A stretch of 64,000 bases of DNA, taken from positions 248,001 through 312,000 of the forward strand of contig NZ_BAGG01000093.1 in NCBI RefSeq assembly GCF_000308695.1. The letters are read 5' to 3'. Each line of letters starts with the position of its first letter. Position 1 is the first letter of the stretch. A model generated the notes under the pieces. That model was given only the letters and a program-made list of their open reading frames with translations. It did not search any database and was not told where the DNA came from. Shown in pieces: positions 1-7,953 of the stretch. The DNA comes from Nocardia takedensis NBRC 100417. Lineage in GTDB: Bacteria > Actinomycetota > Actinomycetes > Mycobacteriales > Mycobacteriaceae. Position numbers and translations under genes: made by a program.

Positions 1-2
1 TG

Positions 3-347
3 CACAAGCAACCGGTCTTCCGGCTCGTCGCGCCGCTGGAGGGTAAACCCGTCGTCCTGGACGACACCTGCTATTTCCTGCCCTTCCAGGACGGGTGGGA
101 AGCCGCCCTCGCCTGGGCGCTGCTCGGCAGTCCCGCCTGCGCGCAGCTCATCGAGTCGCTGGTCTTCTGGGACGCCAAACGCCCGCTGACCAAGAAACTG
201 CTCGCCCGACTCGACCTGAATTCGCTGCCGGTGGACACCGGCGAGGTGCTGGCCGCCGCGTACGAGGAAGCCGCGCGACTGGGGATCGAGGTGAGCGCGC
301 CGCCCACCTCGCCGCTGACGATCCTGGGCGGGGCACCCGCCATCTGA
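3..347 (+). CDS. C-terminal end of a probable adenine-specific DNA methyltransferase (partial)
   Basis: The reading frame is open from the first bases of the window to a TGA, giving the last 114 residues of a protein whose start lies outside. The fragment has the pattern VVLDDTCYFLPF followed by ESLVFWDAKRPLTKKLL, which I recall from the C-terminal part of N6-adenine DNA methylases of restriction-modification or BREX-like systems. No SAM-binding or NPPY motif is visible because those lie upstream. The function is inferred from this tail alone. It is followed by a 92-bp gap and a convergent thioesterase gene. Confidence 0.5.
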   Translation, partial: HKQPVFRLVAPLEGKPVVLDDTCYFLPFQDGWEAALAWALLGSPACAQLIESLVFWDAKRPLTKKLLARLDLNSLPVDTGEVLAAAYEEAARLGIEVSAPPTSPLTILGGAPAI

Positions 348-439
348 TATCCGATCGCCGGGTGACATGCCCGGCTCCGGTTGGCCGCGCCCCTCGCCCC
401 GACCCGCGCGTCCGTCGACTCGTCGTCGCGTGCTGGACT

Positions 440-1228
440 CTAGAGCACGGACTTCAAGTCCTCGACCAGCGCGTCGGTGACCTCGGCCGCGCTGTCGGCG
501 AGGAAGAAGTGCCCGCCCTCGAACCACCTGGTGCGGATCGGCCGATCCGTGTACCGCTGCCACTCGGCCAGTTCCTCGGGCGAGGTCTGCGGGTCGGCGC
601 GACCGCCGTAGACGAACGTCGGAACCCCGACGCGCGCATCGGGTTCCACCCGGTAGTCCTCGATCGCCCGGTAGTCCGCGCGCAAAGCGGGCAGCACGAG
701 TTCGCGCAGGTCGGCGTCGGTGCGCAACCGCTCGTCGCTGCCGCCGAGGCTCACCACGTAATCCACGAACGCCGTTTCGCTCAGGTCGCTGGCCCGCTGG
801 GTCCGCACCAGGCCGGGCGCGCGCCGCCCGGAGGCGATCAGACCCAGCACCGAATCCGGTGCGGACTCTTGCAACCGCAGCGTCAACTCGAACCCCAACG
901 CGGCCCCCATGCTGTGCCCGAAGATCACCAGCGGTCCACCGCCCCAATGCCGATGGAGTTCGTCGGCCAGCGTCTTCAGATCGGTGAAGGGCGTCTCCCG
1001 ATAGCGGTCGAGGCGGCCGGGATACTGCGCGGCGACGACGTCGACCGGGCAGTCCACCTGCGCCAAGCGGGTCGCCAGCGGACTGAAGTAGTGCGCCGTC
1101 CCGCCCGCGAAAGGCAAGCACAGCAACGTCGTCCCGCGTACGGGACCGGTGGACAGACGCCTCAGCCAGTCGCCCGGGCTTCCGGTCGACGCGGGCGTGC
1201 GAGCAGGCTCGGTGTTCACCGCTTCCAC
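440..1228 (-). CDS. Type II thioesterase (alpha/beta hydrolase)
   Basis: 262 aa, the usual size of stand-alone type II thioesterases that remove aberrant or stalled acyl groups from carrier proteins of polyketide and nonribosomal peptide synthases. The oxyanion region FAGG is at residues 40-43, the nucleophile elbow GHSMG has Ser106, a conserved Asp lies in YGGRADP, and the catalytic His is in GGHFF near the C-terminus. No PKS or NRPS gene is in the window, so the partner enzyme must be elsewhere or left of the window. It is cytoplasmic, with no signal peptide. ATG start. Confidence 0.85.
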   Translation of the reverse strand: MEAVNTEPARTPASTGSPGDWLRRLSTGPVRGTTLLCLPFAGGTAHYFSPLATRLAQVDCPVDVVAAQYPGRLDRYRETPFTDLKTLADELHRHWGGGPLVIFGHSMGAALGFELTLRLQESAPDSVLGLIASGRRAPGLVRTQRASDLSETAFVDYVVSLGGSDERLRTDADLRELVLPALRADYRAIEDYRVEPDARVGVPTFVYGGRADPQTSPEELAEWQRYTDRPIRTRWFEGGHFFLADSAAEVTDALVEDLKSVL

Positions 1229-1303
1229 TGTGCGCCATGATCGCCCGTCGCGGCACCCCTAGAATTGCGCCGCCTCGAATTCCGCCCCCCAACGAGACGT
1301 AGG

Positions 1304-1663
1304 TCACGATCGGCGACCGGATTCGCCGCGGAACCACGGTCCGCCCGTACTTCCCGGCTCCCAGGACTCCGACCAGTCCCAGAGCGGTTGCAGCGCCTCG
1401 CTCAACCCCACCCCGACCGCCGTGAGTTCGTAGGCCCCCTTGGGACCGTGCTTCTCGATCAGCCCGACCGTCTGCAACTGCTGCAAGCGGTTGGACAGCA
1501 TGCTCGACGAACAGTTGCCCATCCGTCGACGCAACTCCAAGAACCCCAGCGGCCCCGGTTCCAGCTCCCACACGATGCGCAACACCCACCGCTGCCCCAA
1601 CACCTCGATCGCCGTCCGGATCGGGGCGTGGCCGGGGTCGTCCGGTCCGTTTGCGCTTCTCAT
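1304..1663 (-). CDS. HxlR-family transcriptional regulator
   Basis: 119 aa winged helix-turn-helix of the HxlR type, with the typical core VLGQRWVLRIVWEL and a recognition segment SSSMLSNRLQQLQTVGLIEK. It is divergent from the dehydrogenase at 1723 and probably controls it and itself. I chose the ATG at 1663 (MRSANG). An in-frame GTG at 1699 would add 12 residues encoded by the direct-repeat region and is less likely. No cysteine cluster suggests a redox sensor. The ligand is unknown. Confidence 0.8.
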   Translation of the reverse strand: MRSANGPDDPGHAPIRTAIEVLGQRWVLRIVWELEPGPLGFLELRRRMGNCSSSMLSNRLQQLQTVGLIEKHGPKGAYELTAVGVGLSEALQPLWDWSESWEPGSTGGPWFRGESGRRS

Positions 1664-1699
1664 TCCGAAGCACGATAGTTGGTTCTCATTCAGAAGCAC
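1657..1699. promoter_or_regulatory. 17-bp direct repeat between the HxlR gene and the dehydrogenase (candidate operator)
   Basis: Two copies of TTCTCATTC(C/A)GAAGCAC lie at 1657-1673 and 1683-1699, 26 bp apart start to start, with one mismatch. They fill the divergent promoter region and the left copy covers the regulator's start codon. HxlR proteins often bind direct or inverted repeats next to their own gene; that these repeats are the operator is an inference. Confidence 0.45.
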
Positions 1700-1722
1700 T
1701 CACCGAAGGAGACGAGGATCGC

Positions 1723-2514
1723 ATGCACGGACCGAACTCGAACGCGCACCGGATCGTGCTGGTCACCGGCGCTTCGCGAGGCGTCGGCGCGGCGACAGCG
1801 CGGCTACTGGCCGCACCCGGCACCCACGTCCTGGTCAACTACCGGGAGAAGGTCAAGCGCGCGCAGACCGTGGTCGACGCCGTGATCGCCGCGGGCGGCA
1901 GCGCCTCGGCCGTGGCCGCCGACTTGGCCGACCCGGAACAGGTCACCGCCATGCTCGAACACGTCCGGACCCGCTTCGGCCGCCTGGACGCGCTGATCCT
2001 CAACGCCTCCGGCGGCCTGGAACGCGACGCCGACCCCGGCTACGCCCTGCGCCTGAACCGCGACGCACAGGTCCACCTCGCCGCGAGCGCGCTGCCGCTG
2101 ATGGCCGCCGGCGGGCGCGTCGTCTTCGTCACCAGCCACCAGGCCCACTTCCACGCCCAGGGCCGAGCGCTGCCCGAGGGATACCAGCCGATCGCGCTCA
2201 GCAAACGCGCGGGCGAAGACGCCCTGCGCGCCCTCATCCCCGAATTCCTCGCCCACGACCTGGGATTCGTCGTCGTCTCCGGCGACATGATCGACGGCAC
2301 CATCATCGTGCGCCTCCTGGAACGCCGCGACGCCGAGGCGGTCGCCACCCGCCGCTCCCACGGCCCCCTGCCCACCCTCGACGAATTCGCCGCGGCCATC
2401 GTCGGCGCGCTCGACGTCCCCGCCGCACCGGGCCACACCGTCTACGTCGGCGGCCACGACTACCTCACCGCCCCGGCCGCCCGACCTGCGGAATCGGTGA
2501 CCGGATCGTTCTGA
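1723..2514 (+). CDS. Short-chain dehydrogenase/reductase (atypical SDR)
   Basis: 263 aa NAD(P)-binding Rossmann protein. The cofactor motif TGASRGVG is at residues 15-22 and an NASGG motif follows around residue 97. The usual active site YxxxK is not regular: the sequence reads YQPIALSKRAGED, so the Tyr is seven residues before the Lys, which may change or abolish normal SDR catalysis. The ATG at 1723 is preceded by AAGGAG. It is divergent from the HxlR regulator, which suggests inducible expression. The substrate is unknown. Confidence 0.8.
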   Translation: MHGPNSNAHRIVLVTGASRGVGAATARLLAAPGTHVLVNYREKVKRAQTVVDAVIAAGGSASAVAADLADPEQVTAMLEHVRTRFGRLDALILNASGGLERDADPGYALRLNRDAQVHLAASALPLMAAGGRVVFVTSHQAHFHAQGRALPEGYQPIALSKRAGEDALRALIPEFLAHDLGFVVVSGDMIDGTIIVRLLERRDAEAVATRRSHGPLPTLDEFAAAIVGALDVPAAPGHTVYVGGHDYLTAPAARPAESVTGSF

Positions 2515-2650
2515 AACGCCACCGTTCGGCGGCGTACACTTCGTCTGTGATCGGCGTCATGGACGGCGGGTCCCCGATCACCCGGCCCGCCGTTCGTGCC
2601 GAGACACGGAGTTGCGTCGCATTTCCTCCCGAACGGAAAAGAGGCTGCTC

Positions 2651-3094
2651 GTGACCGAGAACGATATCGTCGGCCCGATCGACTACCTGGTCGTGGAATT
2701 CCCCGCGGATCGCCCGCCGGACGGTTCGGCCCTGCCCCTGCTGCGCGATCTGGTCGACCGCGATATCATCCGCGTCCTGGATCTGGCTTTCGTCCACAAA
2801 GGCCAAGACGGCACCGTCGCGGGCATCGACATCACCGAGGTCGGCCTGCGCGGCGACCTGGACATCACGCTGTTCGCGGAGGCCAATTCAGGCCTGCTCG
2901 ACGACGCCGACCGCGACGCGGCGGGCGGCGCGATCGAACCGGGATGCTCGGCCGCCATCCTCCTCTACGAGAATCGGTGGGCCGCCCCGTTCGCCGCCGC
3001 CCTGCACAGCAGGGGCGCGCAGGTGGTGGCCTCGGGTCGGATCCCGATCGACGCCCTGCTGTCCTCCCTCGAACTCCTCGAAACCCAGAGCTGA
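2651..3094 (+). CDS. DUF6325 family protein
   Basis: 147 aa small acidic soluble protein beginning at GTG (MTENDIVGPIDYLVVEFP). The pattern of a central PID-LVVEFP start, a VLDLAFVHK segment and a C-terminal GRIPIDALLSSLE matches the actinobacterial family DUF6325, which has no known function. It is followed 27 bp later by a SHOCT-domain gene, an arrangement common for this family and probably one transcript. No catalytic motif, signal peptide or membrane segment is visible. Confidence 0.75.
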   Translation: MTENDIVGPIDYLVVEFPADRPPDGSALPLLRDLVDRDIIRVLDLAFVHKGQDGTVAGIDITEVGLRGDLDITLFAEANSGLLDDADRDAAGGAIEPGCSAAILLYENRWAAPFAAALHSRGAQVVASGRIPIDALLSSLELLETQS

Positions 3095-3121
3095 CCCCGT
3101 CGACCGAACCAGGAGAACCTC

Positions 3122-3400
3122 ATGCCCGGATTGCTCAGGGGAGTCGCCCGCACCGCGATGGTCGCGGGCACCGCGACCGCCGTCTCCAATCGGGTCTCAC
3201 GCCGCCAAGGCCGACGCTGGGCCGCCGAGGAGCAACCCCGCTACGCCCCCGAACCGACCTACGCGCCGCCGCCCCAGCCCACCGCGGCCGAGGCTCCCGA
3301 TCGCGTCACCGCCCTCCGACAACTCGCCGACCTGCGGTCCCAGGGCGTGTTGACCGAGGCCGAATTCGAGAACGAGAAGGCGCGGATCCTCGCCTCCTGA
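3122..3400 (+). CDS. SHOCT-domain small protein
   Basis: 92 aa. The N-terminal part (MPGLLRGVARTAMVAGTATAVSNRVSRRQ) is a short Gly/Ala/Arg segment, the middle is Pro-rich, and the last 30 residues form a SHOCT domain (LRQLADLRSQGVLTEAEFENEKARIL), a short oligomerisation motif. ATG with AGGAGA upstream. It is paired with the DUF6325 gene and probably co-transcribed. SHOCT proteins often associate with membranes or with partner proteins; the exact role is unknown. Confidence 0.8.
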   Translation: MPGLLRGVARTAMVAGTATAVSNRVSRRQGRRWAAEEQPRYAPEPTYAPPPQPTAAEAPDRVTALRQLADLRSQGVLTEAEFENEKARILAS

Positions 3401-3688
3401 CGGTCCCACACACCGAGACCCAGCACGGCGATCATCGCCACGACCAACCTGACCAGTGTTTTCATCAGAGCCCTCCCCGTTAGCGACGCTGCCGCAGGCA
3501 ACCTACAATCAGCCGGTAGCGACGTCAATCCCGAAACGACGTGCCGCGCAGCGCAATCGATCGACACGCCGCGCGGTCGCCATTCATAGCCGGGCGGGAA
3601 TTCTGCAAGACCGGTCACATTCCGGTTGTAGCGCCGGGGAATCCGACGATATGCAGGCGACATCGAGGATTTCCAGGAAGGCGGACCC

Positions 3689-4306
3689 ATGGCCGGGAAA
3701 CATCGCGCGGTGAGTGAGCAAGGCAAACTCCTGCGGGGAATTCCGATCGCCGTCGCGGTGCCCGCGGTCATCGCCCTCGGCGGCGTGGGTACCGCCCACG
3801 CCCAGGACGCTCCGGTGTCGGCGACCGAGTTCGGCCCCGAGGTCCACCAGTCGACCTTCGATCTCCAGCGCGCGCAGGTCACGGCCTACACGCCCACCCT
3901 CGCCGAGTCCCAGGTCGCTGCTTACACGCCCGCCGTCGAGTCGCCGCTCGACGCTCCGTCGGCCGCCGTCCGCGCGACGCAGGTCGCACCGCTCACCGAG
4001 GCCGCGCCGATCGCGCAGTCCACACCGATCGCGCAGGCCACACCGATCGCGAGCGTGAACGAGAACGCGACGGCGATCGGCCAGACCGCGGGCCAGATCC
4101 TCGGCGGACTGTCCGGCGCGCTCATCGGCGGCGCGGCGGGCGCGGTGCTCACCGCACCGACCGGTATCGCGGTGCCGGTGGGCGTGGTCGCGGGCGGTGT
4201 CATCGGCGGCGTGATCGGCACCTACGCGGGGTACTACGCGGGCACCTTCGTCGGTTCCGAGATCGCGAACCAACTGCCGCAGATCGTGCCGAACATCCTT
4301 CCCTGA
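3689..4306 (+). CDS. Exported protein with internal repeats and a glycine-zipper-like C-terminus
   Basis: 205 aa. Residues 17-38 look like a cleavable signal peptide ending THAQ or AHAQ. The mature part begins with repeats of the type QVxAYTPxxxES and then three TPIAQ(S/A) units coded by an 18-bp tandem repeat (4007-4060). Residues 135-195 are a Gly/Ala-rich double hydrophobic hairpin (GGLSGALIGGAAGAVL, GVVAGGVIGGVIGTYAGYYAG) typical of glycine-zipper membrane-inserting segments. I do not recognise a named family. It may associate with the outer or mycolic membrane, which is an inference. Confidence 0.7.
   Translation: MAGKHRAVSEQGKLLRGIPIAVAVPAVIALGGVGTAHAQDAPVSATEFGPEVHQSTFDLQRAQVTAYTPTLAESQVAAYTPAVESPLDAPSAAVRATQVAPLTEAAPIAQSTPIAQATPIASVNENATAIGQTAGQILGGLSGALIGGAAGAVLTAPTGIAVPVGVVAGGVIGGVIGTYAGYYAGTFVGSEIANQLPQIVPNILP
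4007..4060 (+). repeat. 18-bp tandem repeat inside the exported protein gene
   Basis: The unit CCGATCGCGCAG(T/G)CCACA occurs twice (4007-4024, 4025-4042) and a third, diverged copy follows. The period is a multiple of three and encodes TPIAQ repeats, so copy-number change would keep the frame. Confidence 0.6.
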
Positions 4307-4325
4307 TCCGGATTCTTTCCCGATC

Positions 4326-4511
4326 TCAGATCGAGCCGAGGGCGATCACCAGCGCGATCACCATCGCACAGGCGACGATCACCGCGGTGAGGGCCGAGAC
4401 CGACAGGAGCACGACGCCCGCGGTCAGTGTCGAGACGATCAGACTCGCCAGCCAGGCGGTCCCGAGTTCGATTTTCGGCGGACGGAGGGACGGGGGTGTT
4501 CTCACAGCCAT
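4326..4511 (-). CDS. Small membrane protein
   Basis: 61 aa. A short basic N-terminus (MAVRTPPSLRPPK) is followed by about 45 residues of almost continuous hydrophobic sequence, enough for two membrane helices (WLASLIVSTLTAGVVLLSV and TAVIVACAMVIALVIAL). GGGAGA lies seven bases before the ATG, a good ribosome binding site. It converges with the exported protein gene, with 19 bp between the stops. No family is recognised. Confidence 0.6.
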   Translation of the reverse strand: MAVRTPPSLRPPKIELGTAWLASLIVSTLTAGVVLLSVSALTAVIVACAMVIALVIALGSI

Positions 4512-4936
4512 GATGCGTGGTCTCCCGTACTCATGGTGACCGGTCCGCGATCCGCCTCGGCAGTATCCGGATTTTCAACGGTGGCCGGGTATTCCGGCGC
4601 GACTCGACACCGCGGAACGCGTCGATCACCCGTCCGCACGGCAAGGCCGCCAGTCCGATACAGCGTGTCCACCTGATCGAACGCCTCGCCGGCGGAGCAC
4701 TGCCTACTTCACTGTTCTATCAGTCTCGGACATCGGAGAACAAGCCTGTTCACGTAGTTAACTAGAAAGTAGCTATGCGTAACATAGGGTCCGCGGTCGC
4801 ACTCTCCGACATTCCGCCCGGTCACCGCCGGAAAATGCGCTCAGAAACCGTTCGACCACGCCACGACCGGTCCTCGAACGAGCCAGCGAATTACACGCAC
4901 GTCATCGTGTACTCGCATTTGCTCGATGGCCTGATC
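4512..4936. other. Intergenic region with an AT-rich patch, no gene seen
   Basis: Upstream region of the small membrane protein gene. Open frames here have poor codon bias and no ribosome binding site. Around 4740-4790 the base composition drops well below the surroundings and holds the palindrome AGTTAACT (4756-4763) and an inverted repeat CTATG-n5-CATAG (4773-4787). This may be a promoter or operator; nothing more can be supported. Confidence 0.4.
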
Positions 4937-5401
4937 TCACCAGCCGTGCACGGAGAACGGACTCCCGCCGACGATGTGCGCGACGGCGGCGCGACAGTAG
5001 TCGATCATCCGATCGGGCAGCGCGTCGACCGCGAACCAGGCCAGCTCGTCACACTTGTCCGGCTCCCGATTCACCGGCTCGCCCGACCAGGCGCGCGCCG
5101 TGAAGAAGAACGCCACGCGTCCGCCGGACGACGCGTTGTGCAGCACATGACTGAACATCAGATCCGCCGGCGTGACCGCGACGCCGACCTCCTCCGCGGC
5201 CTCCCGGATCACCGCGTCGACCACGGATTCGCCCGCCTCCAGATGCCCGCTCGGCAGATGCCAGGCGCCGTCCTCGAAGCCGGTGTTGCGCCGTCGACCG
5301 AACAACACCTCGTCGCCGCGCCGCAACAACAGGTGGACATCGCCCACCACCGTGTGACGAGGGGAGCCGACCTGCTGAGCCGCGACGGGCACGCTGTTCA
5401 T
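4937..5401 (-). CDS. NUDIX hydrolase
   Basis: 154 aa single-domain pyrophosphohydrolase. The Nudix box is complete at about residues 52-74 (GHLEAGESVVDAVIREAAEE, then VGV), with the catalytic REAAEE. The fold begins with HTVVGDVHLLLRRGDEVLFGRR, which resembles the nucleotide- or sugar-nucleotide-cleaning subfamily. The substrate (an oxidised nucleotide, ADP-ribose or another diphosphate) cannot be decided from sequence. It is cytoplasmic. ATG start; no operon partner on the same strand within 140 bp. Confidence 0.9.
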   Translation of the reverse strand: MNSVPVAAQQVGSPRHTVVGDVHLLLRRGDEVLFGRRRNTGFEDGAWHLPSGHLEAGESVVDAVIREAAEEVGVAVTPADLMFSHVLHNASSGGRVAFFFTARAWSGEPVNREPDKCDELAWFAVDALPDRMIDYCRAAVAHIVGGSPFSVHGW

Positions 5402-5546
5402 GCGCAGATTCCTTCACCTGGATCCGGACAGACCACGGGCACTACGGGAGCGGAACGGGAACGGCCGACAGCCGCGCTCCCGCTCAGATCCTAGGCCCTG
5501 TAGTACCCACCGGCACGGCGAAATCCACCTCGCACCATCGTCCGAC

Positions 5547-6176
5547 TCAACGGTGCCCCGCCGCCAGGTTCACACCGAACCCGACCACCACCGCCCCGGT
5601 GACGGCGTCGACTCGGCGACACACCGAATCCCGGCTCAACCACGACTTCGCCAGACCGGCCGCGCCGATGATCACGGTGAACCACAGCATGCCCTCGACG
5701 TTGTGCACGAGCGCGAGCACACATCCCATCACCAGCGGCGGCACACCGTCCGGCAGGAACTGCGGCAGCATCGCCACATAGAACACCCCGACCTTCGGAT
5801 TCAGCAGATTGGTCCCGACACCCCTGGCCCACGCCCCGACCAGGCCGGTCGGCCCCGCCTCCACCGTGGCTTCCGGCAACGCGGCGCCACGCCGGAACCC
5901 TTCGCGAATCATCCCCACCCCCATCCACACCAGATAGATCGCCCCGACCACCCGCAGCACCGCATACCCCAGCTCCGAAGCCGTGAACAGCACCGAAACC
6001 CCCGCGGCCGCCGCGATCCCTCAGAGCAACGTGCCGGACCCGATCCCCAAGGCAGTGACGAACGCGTACCGCCGCCCCCGACTCACCGCCGCCCGCAGGA
6101 CGAGCGCGGTATCCAACCCCGGAACGACTGTGAGCAGACCGGCGACAACCGCGAACGACAACAGACTGTGCCCCAT
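5547..6176 (-). pseudogene. LysE/RhtB-family amino-acid exporter, interrupted by an in-frame stop
   Basis: Reading from the ATG at 6176, the frame gives MGHSLLSFAVVAGLLTVVPG and continues as a typical LysE/RhtB exporter, but codon 52 (6021-6023 on the plus strand) is TGA where the family has TGG (GTLL-W-GIAAAAG). After the stop the same frame continues intact for 157 codons (LFTASELGYAVLRVVGAIYLVWMG and the rest), so the full 209-residue length is kept. A single G-to-A change explains it. It is probably a recent pseudogene, unless it is a sequencing error. Translation restart from a GTG/CTG near 5993 would lack the first helices. Confidence 0.8.
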
Positions 6177-6257
6177 AGCCCAACCCTAGCCAGCCCGCAA
6201 AACCCGCTCCCCCCAAACGCCTCTCGGCTCTCCTACGATCGGGTGCGGCTTCGATCG

Positions 6258-6812
6258 CTAGGGCAACAACTGCATCTCGTAGGCCCACCCGATGAAACTC
6301 TCGACTTTGGGCAGCCGCATCCCCGTGGCGAGAAGGTCCGCGTAGATCTGTTCGGCGGTGTCGGAGTCGACGTCATCCAGCGTCTTGCGCGCTTCGGCGA
6401 TGATCCACAGGGACGTCACGAATCGCACCGCCCGCCGACGGGCTTGGGCGCGTGCGTCGCCGTCATCGATCACCGCCACCATGCCCCGGTGCACCGCGCA
6501 GGCGAGCACCGCGCATTCCCCCAGGTTCTTGCGCGGCCCATCCCCTTTCGCCGAGGGCATGTCGACCTTGATATCGAGCTGCGTGATCGCTTCCTCGGTG
6601 GTCAACACCCCGAGTTCGACCCACGAAAGGTCCGTGATCGCCGGAATGTCGTAGCCGCGGGCGCGTCCGTCCTCGATCTCACCGTGCACGGTGTCGGGGA
6701 TCAGGATCAGCCCCTGCGGAGCCAAGCGACGCAGTACGTCTTCACGGCGGGCGCGACAGAAATGGGTGAAGGTCGACGTGTCCATCACCCAGCGGCCCCC
6801 CGGCGTCGTCAC
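6258..6812 (-). CDS. PIN-domain protein (predicted RNase, toxin-like)
   Basis: 184 aa. Acidic PIN-type residues are in place: Asp11 (WVMDTST), Glu45, Glu99 (NLGECAVLA) and Asp116/117/119 (VIDDGDA), so the nuclease site looks intact. Its GTG start overlaps the stop of the upstream Xre/ImmA gene by four bases, so the two are translationally coupled. Pairs of Xre-COG2856 proteins with PIN-like proteins have been predicted as toxin-antitoxin-like modules; here the PIN protein would be the ribonuclease. The target RNA is unknown. Confidence 0.75.
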   Translation of the reverse strand: MTTPGGRWVMDTSTFTHFCRARREDVLRRLAPQGLILIPDTVHGEIEDGRARGYDIPAITDLSWVELGVLTTEEAITQLDIKVDMPSAKGDGPRKNLGECAVLACAVHRGMVAVIDDGDARAQARRRAVRFVTSLWIIAEARKTLDDVDSDTAEQIYADLLATGMRLPKVESFIGWAYEMQLLP

Positions 6813-7891
6813 AGGCTCGCGTAGTCGGCGGCCGTCTCCGCCCGCTGCGGCGGTAGCTCGTCCTCGGCGAGCCCGCCACGCAGCAGTTCCACCGCTCTCG
6901 CCGCGGTCATCCTACGATCCACGTAGGCGTCTACGATCGCGGCCGTCAGGGTGGGCGACACCGACGGCGCGCGCAGTTCGTCGGAGTCGCGGATGATCGC
7001 CAACTTGGCGAATTCGCCTGCCACCGGGATGCGTCCTTCCATCGAGCGATATTCGTGGTCGCTGACCAGGCCAAGGTTGCGCAGATGCAGAATCACCGCC
7101 GACCACGACAACTTGTAGGCGCCTGCGACACGGATGGTTCGGTCGCGCGCCGAATCGGCCCGATGGTCGCGCCACAGTTGCGTGATCCCCGACCGGGGCG
7201 CGAGAAGGTGGGCGGCGAACGAGTTGATCATTCGCTCGGCATCGATGGCCGCGGCATCGTAGGCGTCGCCGAACAGCCAGTGTCCGAGCTCGTGCGCCAA
7301 CGACATCCGGCGGCGTCCCTGCTTGGCGTCTCCATCGATGACCGCTGCGGCGCAACCCGGTTCGACCTCCACGAGTGCGCCGTCCGCTCCGCCCCCGCCG
7401 AGCGGAAGAGAGCAGGAGAACAGCCCGAACACTTCGGCGAGGCGCGCCAGCTCGTGCAGCGGTTCGCAGCCGACCCCGAGGCGTTCGCGGACCTCGCCCG
7501 CGACATGTTCGCAGTCGGCGTGCGACCGCGGCGGACGCCAAGTCGGGCGCTCGGTGACAGCGGTGATCACGCCCGTTTTCACCAGGGCAGCGACATCACC
7601 GGCGAAGAGCTCGAGCGCCCGGTCGAGCCGAGCGGTGGACTCGTGCGTGGGCGCGGCCCCCGCGCGACGACTGACCACCGACGGCAAGGGGTCGCGGACG
7701 AACCAGGCCAAGGGCGTGTCGAGCGCGGCGGCCAGGTCCACGAGTTCGACGGCCGACACCTTGCGCTCGCCCTTCTCGATCCGCCCGAGCGCCGTACGTT
7801 CGATGCCGACCCGATTGGCGAGATGGTCCTGTGTCAGGTCGAGACTCTTCCGCGCGGCCGCGATCCGCTCGCCGAGTACCTTGCCGTCCAT
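6809..7891 (-). CDS. Xre-type regulator fused to an ImmA/IrrE metallopeptidase
   Basis: 360 aa. Residues 7-60 are a Cro/C1-type helix-turn-helix (LTQDHLANRVGIERTALGRIEKGERK). Residues 185-240 carry the zinc protease motif HELGH (200-204), as in ImmA and IrrE, which cleave repressors. ATG at 7891; the longer frame upstream has no ribosome binding site. It lies directly before and overlaps the PIN gene. The likely role is a self-regulating DNA-binding antitoxin or sensor whose protease relieves repression of the pair, which is an inference. A short inverted repeat lies at the start codon. Confidence 0.85.
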   Translation of the reverse strand: MDGKVLGERIAAARKSLDLTQDHLANRVGIERTALGRIEKGERKVSAVELVDLAAALDTPLAWFVRDPLPSVVSRRAGAAPTHESTARLDRALELFAGDVAALVKTGVITAVTERPTWRPPRSHADCEHVAGEVRERLGVGCEPLHELARLAEVFGLFSCSLPLGGGGADGALVEVEPGCAAAVIDGDAKQGRRRMSLAHELGHWLFGDAYDAAAIDAERMINSFAAHLLAPRSGITQLWRDHRADSARDRTIRVAGAYKLSWSAVILHLRNLGLVSDHEYRSMEGRIPVAGEFAKLAIIRDSDELRAPSVSPTLTAAIVDAYVDRRMTAARAVELLRGGLAEDELPPQRAETAADYASL

Positions 7892-7910
7892 ATGTGCGAT
7901 TTTCCCACAT
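7892..7910. promoter_or_regulatory. Short inverted repeat at the start of the Xre/ImmA gene
   Basis: ATGTG-n9-CACAT directly upstream of the start codon. It is a possible autoregulatory operator for the Xre domain. The arms are only 5 bp, so chance occurrence is possible. Confidence 0.25.
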
Positions 7911-7953
7911 CGCGTGCTCGGACACCAGAAGCCGCGCACTCACCTGGCGATCG

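Noticed and set aside
3259..3464. Small minus-strand frame starting MKTLVRLVVAMIAVLGLG with a GGAGGG site
   Set aside because: The start looks good, but the frame runs on antisense into the SHOCT gene and loses protein-like character after 25 residues.
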